NCBI GenBank assembly: GCA_000310025.1
Contig: FN648651.1
Location: forward strand, 13,541 to 74,356
Length of the DNA stretch: 60,816 bases
DNA from: Ectocarpus siliculosus
Lineage: Eukaryota; Sar; Phaeophyceae; Ectocarpales; Ectocarpaceae
Reading direction: 5' to 3'
Shown: positions 20,552 to 31,452 of the stretch, piece after piece
Layout: each line of letters opens with the position of its first letter
How positions within the stretch are numbered: the stretch's first letter is position 1
Program-made: the position numbers and the translations under genes
Notes under the pieces: model-generated
The model's database searches: none
Told to the model about the DNA's origin: nothing
Seen by the model: only the letters and a program-made list of their open reading frames with translations

Positions 20552-21835
20552 TTAACTCTACTCGCCAACAGCACGAGTGCTTCCACTCGTTGGCGCGTCC
20601 CGTGCTGAGGCTGACATCACATATGCAGCACGGGTGCTTCCACTCATTGGCGCGTCCCGTACTGATGCGTGATTTGTGGTATTTTTGTACCGCTGCGTTG
20701 AATTCGGTTAACTCTACTCGCCAACAGCACGGGTGCTTCCACTCATTGGCGCGTCCCGTGCTGATACGTGTACGGCGTTTTGTTCTTTCTTTTTGAGATC
20801 GGTTAACTCTACTCGCCAACAGCACTCATTGGCGCGTCCCGTGCTGAGGCTGACATCACATATGCAGCACGGGTGCTTCCACTCATTGGCGCGTCCCGTA
20901 CTGATGCGTGATTTGTGGTATTTTTGTACCGCTGCGTTGAATTCGGTTAACTCTACTCGCCAACAGCACGGGTGCTTCCACTCATTGGCGCGTCCCGTGC
21001 TGATACGTGTACGGCGTTTTGTTCTTTCTTTTTGAGATCGGTTAACTCTACTCGCCAACAGCACTCATTGGCGCGTCCCTTGCTGAGGCTGACATCACAT
21101 ATGCAGCACGGGTACTTCCACTCATTGGCGCGTCCCGTACTGATGCGTGATTTGTGGTATTTTTGTACCGCTGCGTTGAATTCGGTTAACTCTACTCGCC
21201 AACAGCACGGGTGCTTCCACTCATTGGCGCATCCCGTGCTGATACGTGTACGGCGTTTTGTTCTTTCTTTTTGAGATCGGTTAACTCTACTCGCCAATAG
21301 CACTCATTGGCGCGTCCCTTGCTGAAACTGACAACACATATGCAGCACGGGTGCTTCCACTCATTGGCGCGTCCCGTACTGATACGTCAACGACTTCGTT
21401 TTCGATGCGTGGAGATCGGTTAACTCTACTCGCCAACAGCACGGGTGTGTCCACTCATTGGCGCGTCCCGTGCTGATACGTGTACGGCGTTTCGTTCTTT
21501 CTTTTTGAGATCGGTTAACTCTACTCGCCAACAGCACGAGTGCTTCCACTCATTGGCGCGTCCCGTGCTGAGGCTGACATCACATATGCAGCACGGGTGC
21601 TTCCACTCATTGGCGCGTCCCGTACTGATGCATGATTTGTGGTATTTTTGTACCGCTGCGTTGAATTCGGTTAACTCTACTCGCCGACAGCGCGGGTGCT
21701 TCCACTCATTGGCGCATCCCGTGCTGATACATGTATGACTTCGTGTTTCGTTGCGTTGAGATCGGTTAACTTCCACTCGCGAACAGCACGGACGAGTGCT
21801 TCCACTATTGGCGCGTCCCGTGCTGGTGCGTGTCC
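20552..21835 (-). repeat. Hairpin array, copy 1 (about 16 units)
   Basis: Units contain CAGCACGGG, a conserved roughly 21-base spacer (TGCTTCCACTCATTGGCGCG-like) and CCCGTGCTG, so each can fold into a 9-bp stem. Units are separated by two alternating spacers. A 239-bp higher-order unit repeats three times (starts near 20,580, 20,819 and 21,058). Three shortened units lack the left part of the loop, apparently deleted between CAC microhomologies. Confidence 0.85.
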
Positions 21836-22931
21836 TTGTTTTTTTTTTCCATTGAGATCACTTCCGCATAGACAATCCTACGGCAGGTTGACGAGTTTTT
21901 GGCATGCATCAATTGCTGTCCGGGCGTTTTTGGAACGGTCGCTTAATCGTCGATGGACGTGACGTATTCTTATAGAAGGTTTGTGTCACATTGGCAATAA
22001 CTTTGACGTGATGCCCCTCGAGACCGTGATGCACTCGCACGGACGGTTACCTGGCGATCTTCGCGAGGTCGAACCTCGCGTGTGACTTTCACCTTCCCCC
22101 CCTTTTTTTTTCTCATCTTCTTTTTCCTTATGCATACAGCACGTAGTTCGCTGTCTCGTTTTTTTTTCTCGTCTTCTTTGTTTTTCAGTCTTTTTCTTTG
22201 AGTCTTTCTCTCGCATGCATGTGGTTTTGCTTTTATCCGTTCCCGTGAATGCTGTTGAATGCACTTTCCGATTACGCATGCGGCCGCTTTGTATGCCGTG
22301 GGACTTGTCGATACCATCAGTGGGGACTTGTCAATACCATCCGTGGAGACGATTGCTTACGTGAGTGAGCATATTATCGTCGATTCCTTCAGCTATATGC
22401 CCCTATGTGCGCGGCACAGACAAGATTGTACCGGCAAGTAGTCCCTAGTAAGCCGGGGGAAACAGAAAACAAGGCACCTGCCTCATGTGCATACTCGTGA
22501 CAGCATCATGCCCTACTGCCGCGGGTCGATTGGTTATGTCCGATGCCGCAGGGTTCCTCCACCCCGCGCAGTACAATGGCTGCTATCGACCGCGACAAGT
22601 CAGCGTGCGACCATACAACAGGCCCCGCTCTTTCTTTTTGCCGTTGAATTTTTTTTTTCTTCAGCGAGAGTACGTCTCGGTTGGGACGAACCGCATTTTT
22701 TTTTTTCTTCAGCGAGAGTACGTCTTGGTTGGGATGAACCGCATCTCATGTTTGGGAAGGGACCTATCTGAGCGGCGCGGAGAGCGAGACTGCGGTGGCT
22801 TGCCGCCGCTTATCTTACTGCACCCTCCCCCCTCGTGCTAAATGCACGCAGCGGTGAGGTCACAAGAGTAGCGGGACGCGAATACGTAGGAACACGGCCG
22901 ACACGATGGATGTTGGACACGAGTACACACC

Positions 22932-22937
22932 TTTATA
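22932..22937 (-). promoter_or_regulatory. TATA-like box downstream of A repeat
   Basis: Minus-strand CCATATAAAGG lies about 60 bp inside the A repeat. It is conserved at the same place (50,161-50,166) in the full element. A promoter role is inferred from position only. Confidence 0.4.
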
Positions 22938-22993
22938 TGGAGAGTCGCGTGCTGGTCGCTTCCCCAATGCTTGCGCCGTGTCCCGTCCCGCCC

Positions 22994-23256
22994 TTTTCTA
23001 AACTGCCGCCGCTACTGCGTTAGGCGGCTGCTGCTGTCCTTCCGTTGCTTCACGCGCTCTGTAGCTGTCACACGTTACCCGACTTTGCTACAGCCCCTGC
23101 ATGGACTCGATCACGGAATGACACCCCCAACTATAGACTAATAATTCCAAACACCGTGACCCTGGGTTTCCGGTAGAAAATGAAGCCAAATTCTAATTCG
23201 ACTGTTACAAAATAAACACCAGTTTATTCTATCTGCTTCGACGAACAAACCTTCCT
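22994..23256 (-). repeat. Ngaro-like A repeat of the truncated copy
   Basis: 263 bp, the same length as the A repeats at 42,552-42,814 and 50,223-50,485 and nearly identical to them. It ends GAACAAACCTTCCT on the plus strand. Confidence 0.85.
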
Positions 23257-23437
23257 AACATTTTGAAATGGGGCAGGTCGCGAAAATGTTTCCCAAGAGC
23301 GGCGAGATTAGTAGCCGACCGCCCCTTCCGTCCTAAACACCAACCACTGCGTAGCGCACACTCAACGTAGTAAGCTCATAGAGGGATCCGGGCAACCCTA
23401 GAGTCACCGTGTCAATGTTTTGCCGGCTGATACATGG
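23257..23437 (+). repeat. 181-bp direct repeat, right copy
   Basis: Exact counterpart of 20,371-20,551, directly joined to the outer end of the A repeat. Confidence 0.85.
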
Positions 23438-23514
23438 CGGGAGCTCGTCAAGCGTGCACAAAAAAACAAACAGACAGGGGTGGTTTGGAGGGCACGGAGA
23501 AAGCGTGGTTTGTG

Positions 23515-23990
23515 TCTCCGAACGGCAAAAAGTCGGCTGCTTGAGAGGAGATGTGAGCACAAAACTGTCCAGCTCTCGTCCTCTAGACCATCGATTCATG
23601 TTTTGTTTTCTTGGGTGTCTTCTCCATCAACGGCTCTCATCCGGGTGTGCGTGGTTCAGCAGTGGACGTACTCAACAGGCAGGGAGGCGCGTCGCTGTGA
23701 ACTCGATGTGTTGAAAAAGTCTTTTTTGGGACGGAGGAACAAGCCCTCTACATTCAAGTGAAAAAATAGACCGAAAAAAACGTTGTGTCCACAACGTTGC
23801 GCGCACAACGATGTGCCTCCCTGCCGGCTGAGCGCGGCCACTGCTAACCCACGCACAACCGGATGAGAGTCGTTGATGGAGAAGACACCCAAGAAGACAA
23901 AACATGAATCGATGGTAATAGAGGACGAGAGCTGGATAGTTTTGTACTCACATGTCCTCTCAAGCGGCCGACTTTTTGCCGTTGGGAAGC
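23515..23990. repeat. Foldback (inverted repeat) inside T2
   Basis: Arms of about 180 bp (23,515-23,697 and 23,808-23,990), imperfectly complementary, around a roughly 110-bp centre. Landmarks are CGGCAAAAAGTCGGC on the left and GCCGACTTTTTGCCG on the right. A strong cruciform or hairpin candidate. Confidence 0.75.
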
Positions 23991-24450
23991 GCTGACGCAC
24001 GTTTTGGTCTCTTTTTGACACCGAGAACATTTTTTCTCGCACGCACGGAGCGCTATCGCCACATATTGGCGGGCACAGCATCAGCTCAGTGCATCAAGGG
24101 TTGTGGGGAGCCCTTTGCGAGCTCGTTACATTCAGTTTCCATGACGCATTTGTGGTTTGTCTGTCACAAATCGTTTGGTAGCAGTAGACCACGATTCCCG
24201 CCGCACGTGCGATGCATTTCGAGAAAACCACACGATAAAGATTTTTTTGCCCATAAAAACGGTACTCAAATGTTCCTCTGGCAGATATTCGCGCGCAAAT
24301 GTTTGACAACATTTGAACATTTTTTTCAAAGATTTGGCGACCATAAACATGGGTCTAATAGAAAAGAGTCTGAGACAGATTTGCAATTAATTCATAGCGT
24401 CAGAAAGTACCGGTATGTCTACGGTTTCTTTTGTTTTTTTTCGCGACTTA

Positions 24451-25504
24451 GACCCTTCTTTATGGAAACATAATCTTGCAAGTATATCTTGGCATTTTGA
24501 CGCAAGATTTGCTCACAATATATCTCCGCGAAGATTTGCAGTATCGCGATTTATGGGGGAAATATGTTGAATGTTGAAAATGCGGCGTGTTGTTCCTCTC
24601 TTCTGCTTGAAGTTGAAAAAGGCACAAGGGCCACTTGGTCCACAGAAAATGCCAAGGTGTGGCGAAAAGGGAGCATGACGCAGTTGTAGAAGGGGCATCC
24701 CTCCCCCAGCTGTATTGCCTCAACACTGTGGGTGGATACCAGCGATGGGCGCCTACCTGGGGTGCAAAATTGAATCCGTTGCCCACGAGCCCATGTCAAG
24801 CGGGGAAACAAAACTGCTCCATTGCTGTCCAACTGACAAGAAAGTGCATCAACCCGAGGCCGATGACACCCATGCACGTATCTCATGATGTAGCAGGCGT
24901 ACCGAGGTCAAACCTCCGGCGCTGTCATCTGCACCCACGGGTTTGGCTCGGGTGCAAACGGATTGGGTGTGGGGTGATTCGATGAAGAGATAGAAGCGTC
25001 GCACACGACAGAGCAGTGTTGGCAAAACGTTCCTCCTGCTCTATTGTTCTACTTCAAAATAAAGTACTCTTTGAACGGTCCCTCCACAGACTGGTGATGA
25101 CGCACGTGGAACGAGTCACGGCAAATACGCACTTTTTTCGCGCGCCTTGGTTGTTTTCGTTCGCTGTCGGCGCCCGTGGCGCCGACACAGTGACGCCAGG
25201 GTGCGTTAGAGACCCTTGCGAGTGTGCCACGTGCAGATTTAATGGCGTTACGGACGATTAGGTTGACTGACCTTCGGTGATCGCGCCGCACTGTGGCAAG
25301 ATTTGTTACGCCGCCTCAAGATTTGTCGGAAGGCTCGACATGACAAATCTTGGGTCAAGATTTGTTCGAAAGGGCAGATTTCGGGCCTCGAGAAATCTTG
25401 GCCAAGATATATCGGAAGATTTTGTTCCCATAAATCGTGAAACTGACAGATCTTGGCCAAGATCAAGATTTATCGACAAGATTTTGTTCCCATAAATCGG
25501 GGTC
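24451..25504. mobile_element. T3: TIR element of the GACCC family (1,054 bp)
   Basis: Left end GACCCTTCTTTATGGAAACA and right end (complement) GACCCCGATTTATGGGAACA share the T2 terminal pattern. TTA flanks both sides (24,448-24,450 and 25,505-25,507). Both subterminal regions hold many CAAGATTT/AAATCTTG copies, plausible transposase-binding repeats. No recognisable transposase, so a non-autonomous PIF/Harbinger-type element is the best call. Confidence 0.7.
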
Positions 25505-25507
25505 TTA

Positions 25508-26459
25508 GGGTTTCATATTTCTTTGCCACTGCCGAAAAAGACCGGTGGATCTTTACGCAGTCCATCTTTCGCATATACCATTTTACACCGAACGACGTAG
25601 GACGGGTCGACCTTCATCATTGTTGTTGTTGTCGCTGTCTTCACATTAAAAACCGTTCTGATCTTTCTCTACCCAGAACCCCATATATGTCAGTACTGAT
25701 CCAAGACTTCCGGGTCTACGTCTTCCGTTTCCAACTTTCTCACGCCTGAGAAGGGGACAAGAAAGCCGAGCGCGCTCCGACTCCGCGGCCACCTCCGAGT
25801 CAACGGCCACCTCAGAGTCAACGGCGCGGTCGATTCCCGTGGTCACAGGATAACTTACCCTATAAAGGTACGCTAAAACAAACTGGCCCGGTGCGCAAGT
25901 GAACATAAATTTAGGACAGATATTCTGGAGTCCTCCGCTCCCTCTGCGTGGTATGCGAGGTAACAACTGAGACTAGGAGTCAGCATCAGGGGCCAGAGAG
26001 AAAGAGGTACACCCCCTTGGTTCAATCTTGGTGCTTCACACGCAAGCAGAGACAAGACCGTCTGACCCAGAAAAAGAGAGAAGAAAGAGCGACAAAGAGA
26101 AAAAAGAGAAAGAGAGAAAAAGAAATATGGAAACAGGAAGAAAAGAGAAAACGGAAACGACATAGAAAACGAAAAAAAAAGAAAAAGAGAAAGAGCGAGG
26201 ACAAGAAGAGACCAGGCCGAACAAAACAAGAAATATGAGACAGAATAAGGCACACGCACCAACGAACGAACAAGCAAACACGCAAACATGGCCACCAACC
26301 AGCGATACATGGTAGTGGTACGTCATCGCTAGTGGGGGGCTGGTGCAATGGTGCAGCGTTGGGGGGGGGGGAATTGGCAAAAAGAAATTCAATCCGGCAC
26401 GTATCACGGTCCGTCTCTTCTCGTTTACTTCCTTCCCTCGCCGTCTCATCATGCCCACC
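25508..26459. other. No gene; contains homopurine tract
   Basis: A near-continuous purine run (A/G) spans about 26,065-26,225 on the plus strand. Long open frames on the opposite strand here (Phe/Leu/Ser-rich) are by-products of this composition and are not called as genes. Confidence 0.6.
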
Positions 26460-27060
26460 TTCGACTTTCTTATCGACCAGACGCCGACCGTACATAGTTG
26501 TAGGAGTGTGGAATTAGTTGTGCTGTGACGGCATCTTCCACGCACCCACTCGTCCGACCCGTCCGTGCTGGTGTGTCGATGGGAGTCTTGTACGTCGGGA
26601 TATTGCAGTGAAATTCCCGGGTTCTTTATGGAAGCAAGTTGGACTGCAACAGCGAGAGCAAAAAAATGCATGCATGCATGTATGTATGTAGATAGCTCGA
26701 TCACTGTTTGTTTATGCTTCACAGCAGTGTGGACCAGACGCCGGACGACGTCCGCCTACTACGGCAGGCAACGACCATGACTGGATGGGATACCTACTGC
26801 GACGGCGAGCCATACTACTATTATTCCTATGCGATGCAAACATCCGTTCGCGTGTCGTGCGCCTGCCACGTGTCCACCAACAGGTACACGCAGAGCTCCC
26901 GCTCTCTCTGTAGTTGTTGCCGCGCAAAGGCTCTCCTCGGGGATCTTCCACATCGTATATGCCACTGCGATACTACTGTACATATTGGTCGTGATGGGAG
27001 TGTCGAGGTACTTGTGTTGTCACGGCAGCTTCCTGCCGTTGCGATTGCCATGGTCGCATA
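26460..27060 (+). repeat. R3 dispersed repeat, copy 2
   Basis: Counterpart of 19,520-20,110, with an added GCAT/GTAT microsatellite near 26,668-26,690. Confidence 0.65.
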
Positions 27061-27860
27061 AGCGCTTGTGTCTTCAAACCTTCTTAGCCGGCCTTCAAAC
27101 TTCTTCCTGATAAGTCTCCGTGTTAACCTCTACGCGAATGAGTCATGTGCAGTTATGGCCTGCTTTGACTTTCACGATGGGTATTTTACCTCCCCGTCTT
27201 GCATTGGTGAGTACCTGCGTTATAAGAAAGGATTGCATTCAAGTACGATTTTTTTCCCCTTGCGTTTCCTTCCCCTATCCTTCTTTGCGTACCACATGTG
27301 TGTCATTAATCGTCGTCGGCCTCCTCGATACTTGTGGATTACCTGTTGGAAACTGTGGGAATCCCTTCATTCCGAGAGAGCCATAGGTCGGCATCCGGCC
27401 TTTTCTATTTTTGTATGCACTTTTCGTCTTATGAAGTTTTGGCGTTGCGCTTGCCATCGTCGCTTAAGTGTTTGCGTCTTGAAACCTTCTCAGCCAGCCT
27501 TCAAACTTCTTGTCGATAAGTTTCCGTGGTAACTTCTCCGCGAATGAGTCATATGCAGTTATGACGTGCGCTTTGACTTTCACGAAGGGTATTTTACCTC
27601 CCCGTTTTGCATTATTGAGTACCTGCGTTATACGGAAGGATCGTCCCACGACGCAAACATCGACGTCTCCGTTTTTTGTTTTGTTCCCTTCGCACTCCTT
27701 CCTTGCGGCGGTGTTCACACCGACTTCGAACATGGGGTGCAATTTCCTCTCTTCGTACCTTCCTCGTTGTCGGCCGTCTCCATCGTTATGTACACGATGT
27801 ATACCTCGATTTTTCGGCTTTTCGATTCCGATAGACAAGACTACGGACTGATATGTCCCT
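27055..27860 (+). repeat. Tandem dimer of a roughly 405-bp unit
   Basis: The block at 27,055-27,255 (CTTCAAACCTTC, GCGAATGAGTCAT, GTATTTTACCTCCCCG, GAGTACCTGCGTTAT) recurs at 27,460-27,655. The sequence following each copy is weakly similar, so the dimer has a period near 405. Confidence 0.65.
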
Positions 27861-27892
27861 TTCACCCCCGACGGAAATGCGCACTCGTCGAG

Positions 27893-28066
27893 TGCCGAAA
27901 TTCTTCACCCCTTCCTTGCCTCTCCCAACACCGTCCCTTCTTCCCGCCCCTACAAATCTTCTCCCCTTCTTCTTCTTATTTCCTTCCTCCCGGACACTCA
28001 CCACCATCCGTCCTGGATGTTGGTCCCCAGCCCCATTGGGGGACGGGGGGCCAATCCTTAACCCTG
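27893..28066 (+). repeat. CT-rich element ending in GC palindrome, copy 1
   Basis: A C/T-rich stretch (CTTCACCCC, CCGTCCCTTC, TTCTTCTTC) ends in the palindrome CCCCATTGGGG with GC-rich flanks (28,023-28,052), then CCAATCCTTAACCCT. The same order of parts is found at 54,845-55,086. Confidence 0.6.
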
Positions 28067-29151
28067 GTATATATATATATACGAAAACTGAACAGGACCA
28101 CTTTCTAGAGGGGTGTTTTCCTCTTCGACGGTCTGGTTTTTTGTTGGGCGTGTCGTTTCCGTGATACACGATATCGAAAGGCCAGCAGCGCGCTAGAGCT
28201 CACCACACATGGCACATTGTGACTGGAAACGGAGAGCATTGTTTTTTTTCACCCAGCCAATCACCGCACAGTCGTCAACCACATATGCAAACAGCGGTTT
28301 TTCATGACCACGAAGGGGACCAGGCTCTTGTGTTGCTCATGGGAACACACCACGCGAGACAGACTCTTCTCACACAACTCTGGCAACGGTCATGTATGTT
28401 TCAGTTCCGGGCCGTCCATGTCTGTCTGTGACCGTTCCTGGGCACGTCGAGCTTCTCTTTGACCCGTTGTTGGTGTTTGCGCGAAATAGTCCCACAGACC
28501 ATGGGGAAGACGATCCAACAAGAAGAGCGAGTAATCAAACGCAGCGGGTAACAGCAGTATGACCTGCAGCAAAGACCCCACTAGCCATAAAGCACACACT
28601 CGCGCGCACGCGAACCGTCACCGCGAGACAAAATAAGCACCGCGCACATGATGCAGATTCCAGGCAACTTCTGCAGGTTGCACTACCGAACGTCATGACG
28701 TTGAGATGCAATGATGATGCGACCGCGATGATGTTGGCCATGTCACCTTGCGTCGCACCTGGGAGGCAAGTCACCGAACTCCCGAAGGGGAGCCTTGTAC
28801 CTACGTGTACATATCTCAGTTTGGCATGCTCATTTTTTGCATTGCGCCTATATCGAAGTTTGGGGTGCTTCCCGAAACCTATCATGTTAATTATCTAGGG
28901 TAGAGGCGGCCGCCCGTCGATGAGGCGGGACAGCCACCTGGAAGCAAAATCTTTGCCATTGTGTGATATATCGCGCATTGGCCGAGACGAACACGGCGGC
29001 CACGAATTTAGCCCAGAAGGTCGAAATGTTTGTATTTTTGTCCGGAACAATTACTTTGGCGTAATATATTGCGCAACAAATACTTTGGCGTCCGTAAATG
29101 ACGTACGCTTAAAGGAGAAGTCGAAATTAACCCCGAATATCGGAAACGCGC
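28067..29151. other. No gene recognised
   Basis: Contains a TA microsatellite (28,069-28,081). A roughly 45-bp block near 29,215-29,265 recurs at 29,600-29,648 outside this stretch. No domain-bearing frame. Confidence 0.5.
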
Positions 29152-29568
29152 ATGCATGAAAAAAAGACACCGCAGAAGAAACGATTAGTATATGTAAATA
29201 TTATTCCGGTAACAATCGGACCATGGTTCGGCCATGTTTCAGAACACGAGCTAAAAAATGCAACCTCGACACGATTAACACGACGCCAAGCAAGAGGATC
29301 AAAGCTGTGGCAAGGGGGGGCAAGACTAATACCAGAGGAAACCATTACGCTAATAGACTACATACGCGTCGGTTGCTGCTGCCGAACTGCAGAACACCCC
29401 ACATCATATGTCTTCTGTGGCTTGCTGGTACAACACCGATATTTGTGTGATAAGACTAAAAAGTACGTTATTGACGGTCCAACTCCTCATTTTTACCACC
29501 CTGGATGTTTGGTCCCGGTCAACACCAAAGAAATGCTCAAGATTCTTCAAAATGTGGTCTACAGGTAG
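29152..29568 (+). CDS. Hypothetical open frame, 138 aa
   Basis: An ATG-initiated frame with a mixed, protein-like composition (several Cys, Tyr, Ile and His residues, for example GCCCRTAEHPTSYVFCGLLV). No domain is recognised. There is no obvious intron context or neighbour support. It may be a fragment of an old element or a chance frame. Confidence 0.2.
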   Translation: MHEKKTPQKKRLVYVNIIPVTIGPWFGHVSEHELKNATSTRLTRRQARGSKLWQGGARLIPEETITLIDYIRVGCCCRTAEHPTSYVFCGLLVQHRYLCDKTKKYVIDGPTPHFYHPGCLVPVNTKEMLKILQNVVYR

Positions 29569-30202
29569 CAGAAGAAACAAAAATTATCACGTGGTAGTGA
29601 TCTGACCATGGTCCGGCCAGGTTTCAGAACATGAGTTGACCGCAAAATGCAACGCACTGCTAACAACGGCATAATCTTTGTTATTGCAAGCAAGTGTTGT
29701 AGATAATCAAAAACAAAGATTGAAACGTACGTATGTTGGAGGTAGGTCGAACATTCTCCTTATCGCAGAATTGCGTATATTCTCGATGTAAAGAGAGTTC
29801 GCCTTGCGGACGAAGAAGGATCCTTGACCGTTCGTCGTCTACGCGATTATCTGTCCAACTCCTGGTGTATTGATGACCTGAAGGTGCGCGTGATGAAAGC
29901 CAGCATAACATTGTTGGTTTGTCGATTCGGACGAGGTAGTAGGTGTTGCGGGGAAAATATTAACCTTTGGGGCACATGCGCGGAGGGTTGTGCGCGGAAT
30001 AACTGTTGTCGTTTCGGATTTTGTTTTTTGAAAAAATGTGTTTGATGATCTGATTGGATAAATTTGCGGTGAGATTCTAGTTGAAAGGCGATTCCGCTGC
30101 ATGCACGAATCGCCACGATGACATACCGCAGTGTGGATGAATTCTTGTAGGACATCCCGAGGAAATAAAACTTTAAACATCACAACTGGGACACTCGATA
30201 AT

Positions 30203-31443
30203 AGGAAGGTTTGTTCGTCGAAGCAGATAGAATAAACTGGTGTTTATTTTGTAACAGTCGAATTAGAATTTGGCTTCATTTCTACCGGAAACCCAGGGTC
30301 ACGGTGTTTGGAATTATTAGTCTATAGTTGGGGGTGTCATTCCGTGATCGAGTCCACGCAGGGGCTGTAGCAAAGTCGGGTAACGTGTGACAGCTACAGA
30401 GCGCGTGAAGCAACGGAAGGACAGCAGCAGCCGCCTAACGCAGTAGCGGCGGCAGTCTCGAGACGAAGTCACCGGACCGCAGTCAGGTGTGAGAGCACGC
30501 GGCGGCGCGGTGGCTCTTGTGGTGGAGCTGTTATCGTGTCATGCGACGTTGCCTGACTCCGCACCGTTGGCTTCGTACCGTAGTGGAAGAGCAGTGAGAG
30601 TAGTGAGGTATACTGCTGCCCTCCGTGCAGTCAGAGAAGTGGTAACGAAGTCGGGGCGTAACCCCCAGGAGTACGCGTTGCACTCGTTGCGAATTGGAGG
30701 CGCGACGGCTCTTGCATCGGGCGGAGACATCGCAGAACGAGTGATTCAGAGAGAAGGGAAGTGGAGGTCGGATGCATACAAGCCGTACGCGCGAAACAAT
30801 GTAGAGGATTCGCGGCGAGTGTCACGGAAACTTACAGACGGCAGTAGCATCGCATCGAGACAGCCGGGGGAAGGGACCGTCTGGGGGAACGGATAGTTGA
30901 CTTATTCGGTAGTCGTCCAGAAACTGACCTCGATGTGGGTGTTGTAGAATGGTGTGTACCATTTGAGGACTTGGTCAGTTTTGGGACTCCTGCGTTTGCA
31001 GTCGTAGTCCCCCGGCTAGTATTTTTGGGGAGAGAGATGGATTTGTAAGAGTTGACGCCGGCCTTTGCAGCTAACGCGGCCGGAGAGACGATGAGCGTTT
31101 CGTGCGTCTCTCTCCCCAACACGTAGCCTAGAAACCGAAGAAATAATGAAGCAATTCGAAAGAAAACAAAATAAAAGGAAGGTTTGTTCGTCGAAGCAGA
31201 TAGAATAAACTGGTGTTTATTTTGTAACAGTCGAATTAGAATTTGGCTTCATTTCTACCGGAAACCCAGGGTCACGGTGTTTGGAATTATTAGTCTATAG
31301 TTGGGGGTGTCATTCCGTGATCCAGTCCACGCAGGGGCTGTAGCAAAGTCGGGTAACGTGTGACAGCTACAGAGCGCGTGAAGCAACGGAAGGACAGCAG
31401 CAGCCGCCTAACGCAGTAGCGGCGGCAGTCTAGAAAATCCCGC
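30203..31443 (+). mobile_element. Internally deleted Ngaro-like copy (A1, recombinase end, B1, A2)
   Basis: Plus-strand orientation: A repeat 30,203-30,457, then the 3' third of the tyrosine recombinase, then B (about 30,939-31,175), then A (31,176 to about 31,438). About 6.6 kb between A1 and the recombinase end is missing, and the final B2 is absent. The 9-base word CGATAATAG lies on both borders (30,196-30,204 and 31,444-31,452). Confidence 0.8.
30489..30896 (+). pseudogene. Tyrosine recombinase C-terminal fragment
   Basis: 135 residues nearly identical to the C-terminal part of the 43,095-44,177 recombinase. It contains HSLRIGGATALASGG and the WRSDAYKPYARNN active-site region. The N-terminal core-binding part and the first catalytic Arg are gone, so no activity is expected. 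Confidence 0.85.
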
Positions 31444-31452
31444 CGATAATAG

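Larger units (their letters stand above)
20552..23256 (-). mobile_element. Ngaro-like element, 5'-end fragment (A1 plus leader, rest missing)
   Basis: Co-linear with 48,270-50,485 of the full element. From its 5' end on the minus strand it has the A repeat (23,256-22,994), a TATA-like box (22,937-22,932), the leader (to about 21,840) and a hairpin array (21,835-20,552). The gag, RT and recombinase regions and the 3' repeats are absent. It breaks off within the array and is bounded by the 181-bp direct repeat on both sides. Confidence 0.8.
20209..24355. mobile_element. T2: TIR element of the GACCC family (4,147 bp, invaded)
   Basis: The ends are perfect inverted repeats for 29 bases (GACCCATGTTTATGGTCGCC and on), with weaker complementarity for about 85. 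TAA flanks both sides. T3, next door, shares the terminal pattern. Most of the length is an inserted Ngaro-like fragment plus a 181-bp duplication. Without these the element would be about 1.26 kb. It contains a 45-bp direct repeat near its left end (20,313 and 20,360) and a foldback at 23,515-23,990. No transposase, so it is non-autonomous. Confidence 0.7.

Noticed and set aside
20714-21776. Minus-strand frames of about 116 codons with repeating CCWRVELT motifs
   Set aside because: Products of translating the hairpin array; the frame is open only because of the repeat period.
20552-21835. Array of regularly repeated palindromic units resembling a CRISPR array
   Set aside because: Spacers are themselves repeated and not unique, periods vary, the setting is a eukaryotic retrotransposon leader, and no cas genes exist.
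22040-22085. Possible tRNA-like fold around GAGGTCGAACCTCG
   Set aside because: It is a simple palindrome; no complete cloverleaf, A box or CCA-side stem could be built.
21990-22320. Lys/Arg/Glu-rich minus-strand frames in the Ngaro leader
   Set aside because: They come from T/C-rich runs. The matching region at 49.3-49.6 kb does not keep the frame.
26036-26722. 228-codon minus-strand frame rich in Phe, Leu and Ser
   Set aside because: It is the complement of the homopurine tract plus repeat R3; no domain, pure composition effect.
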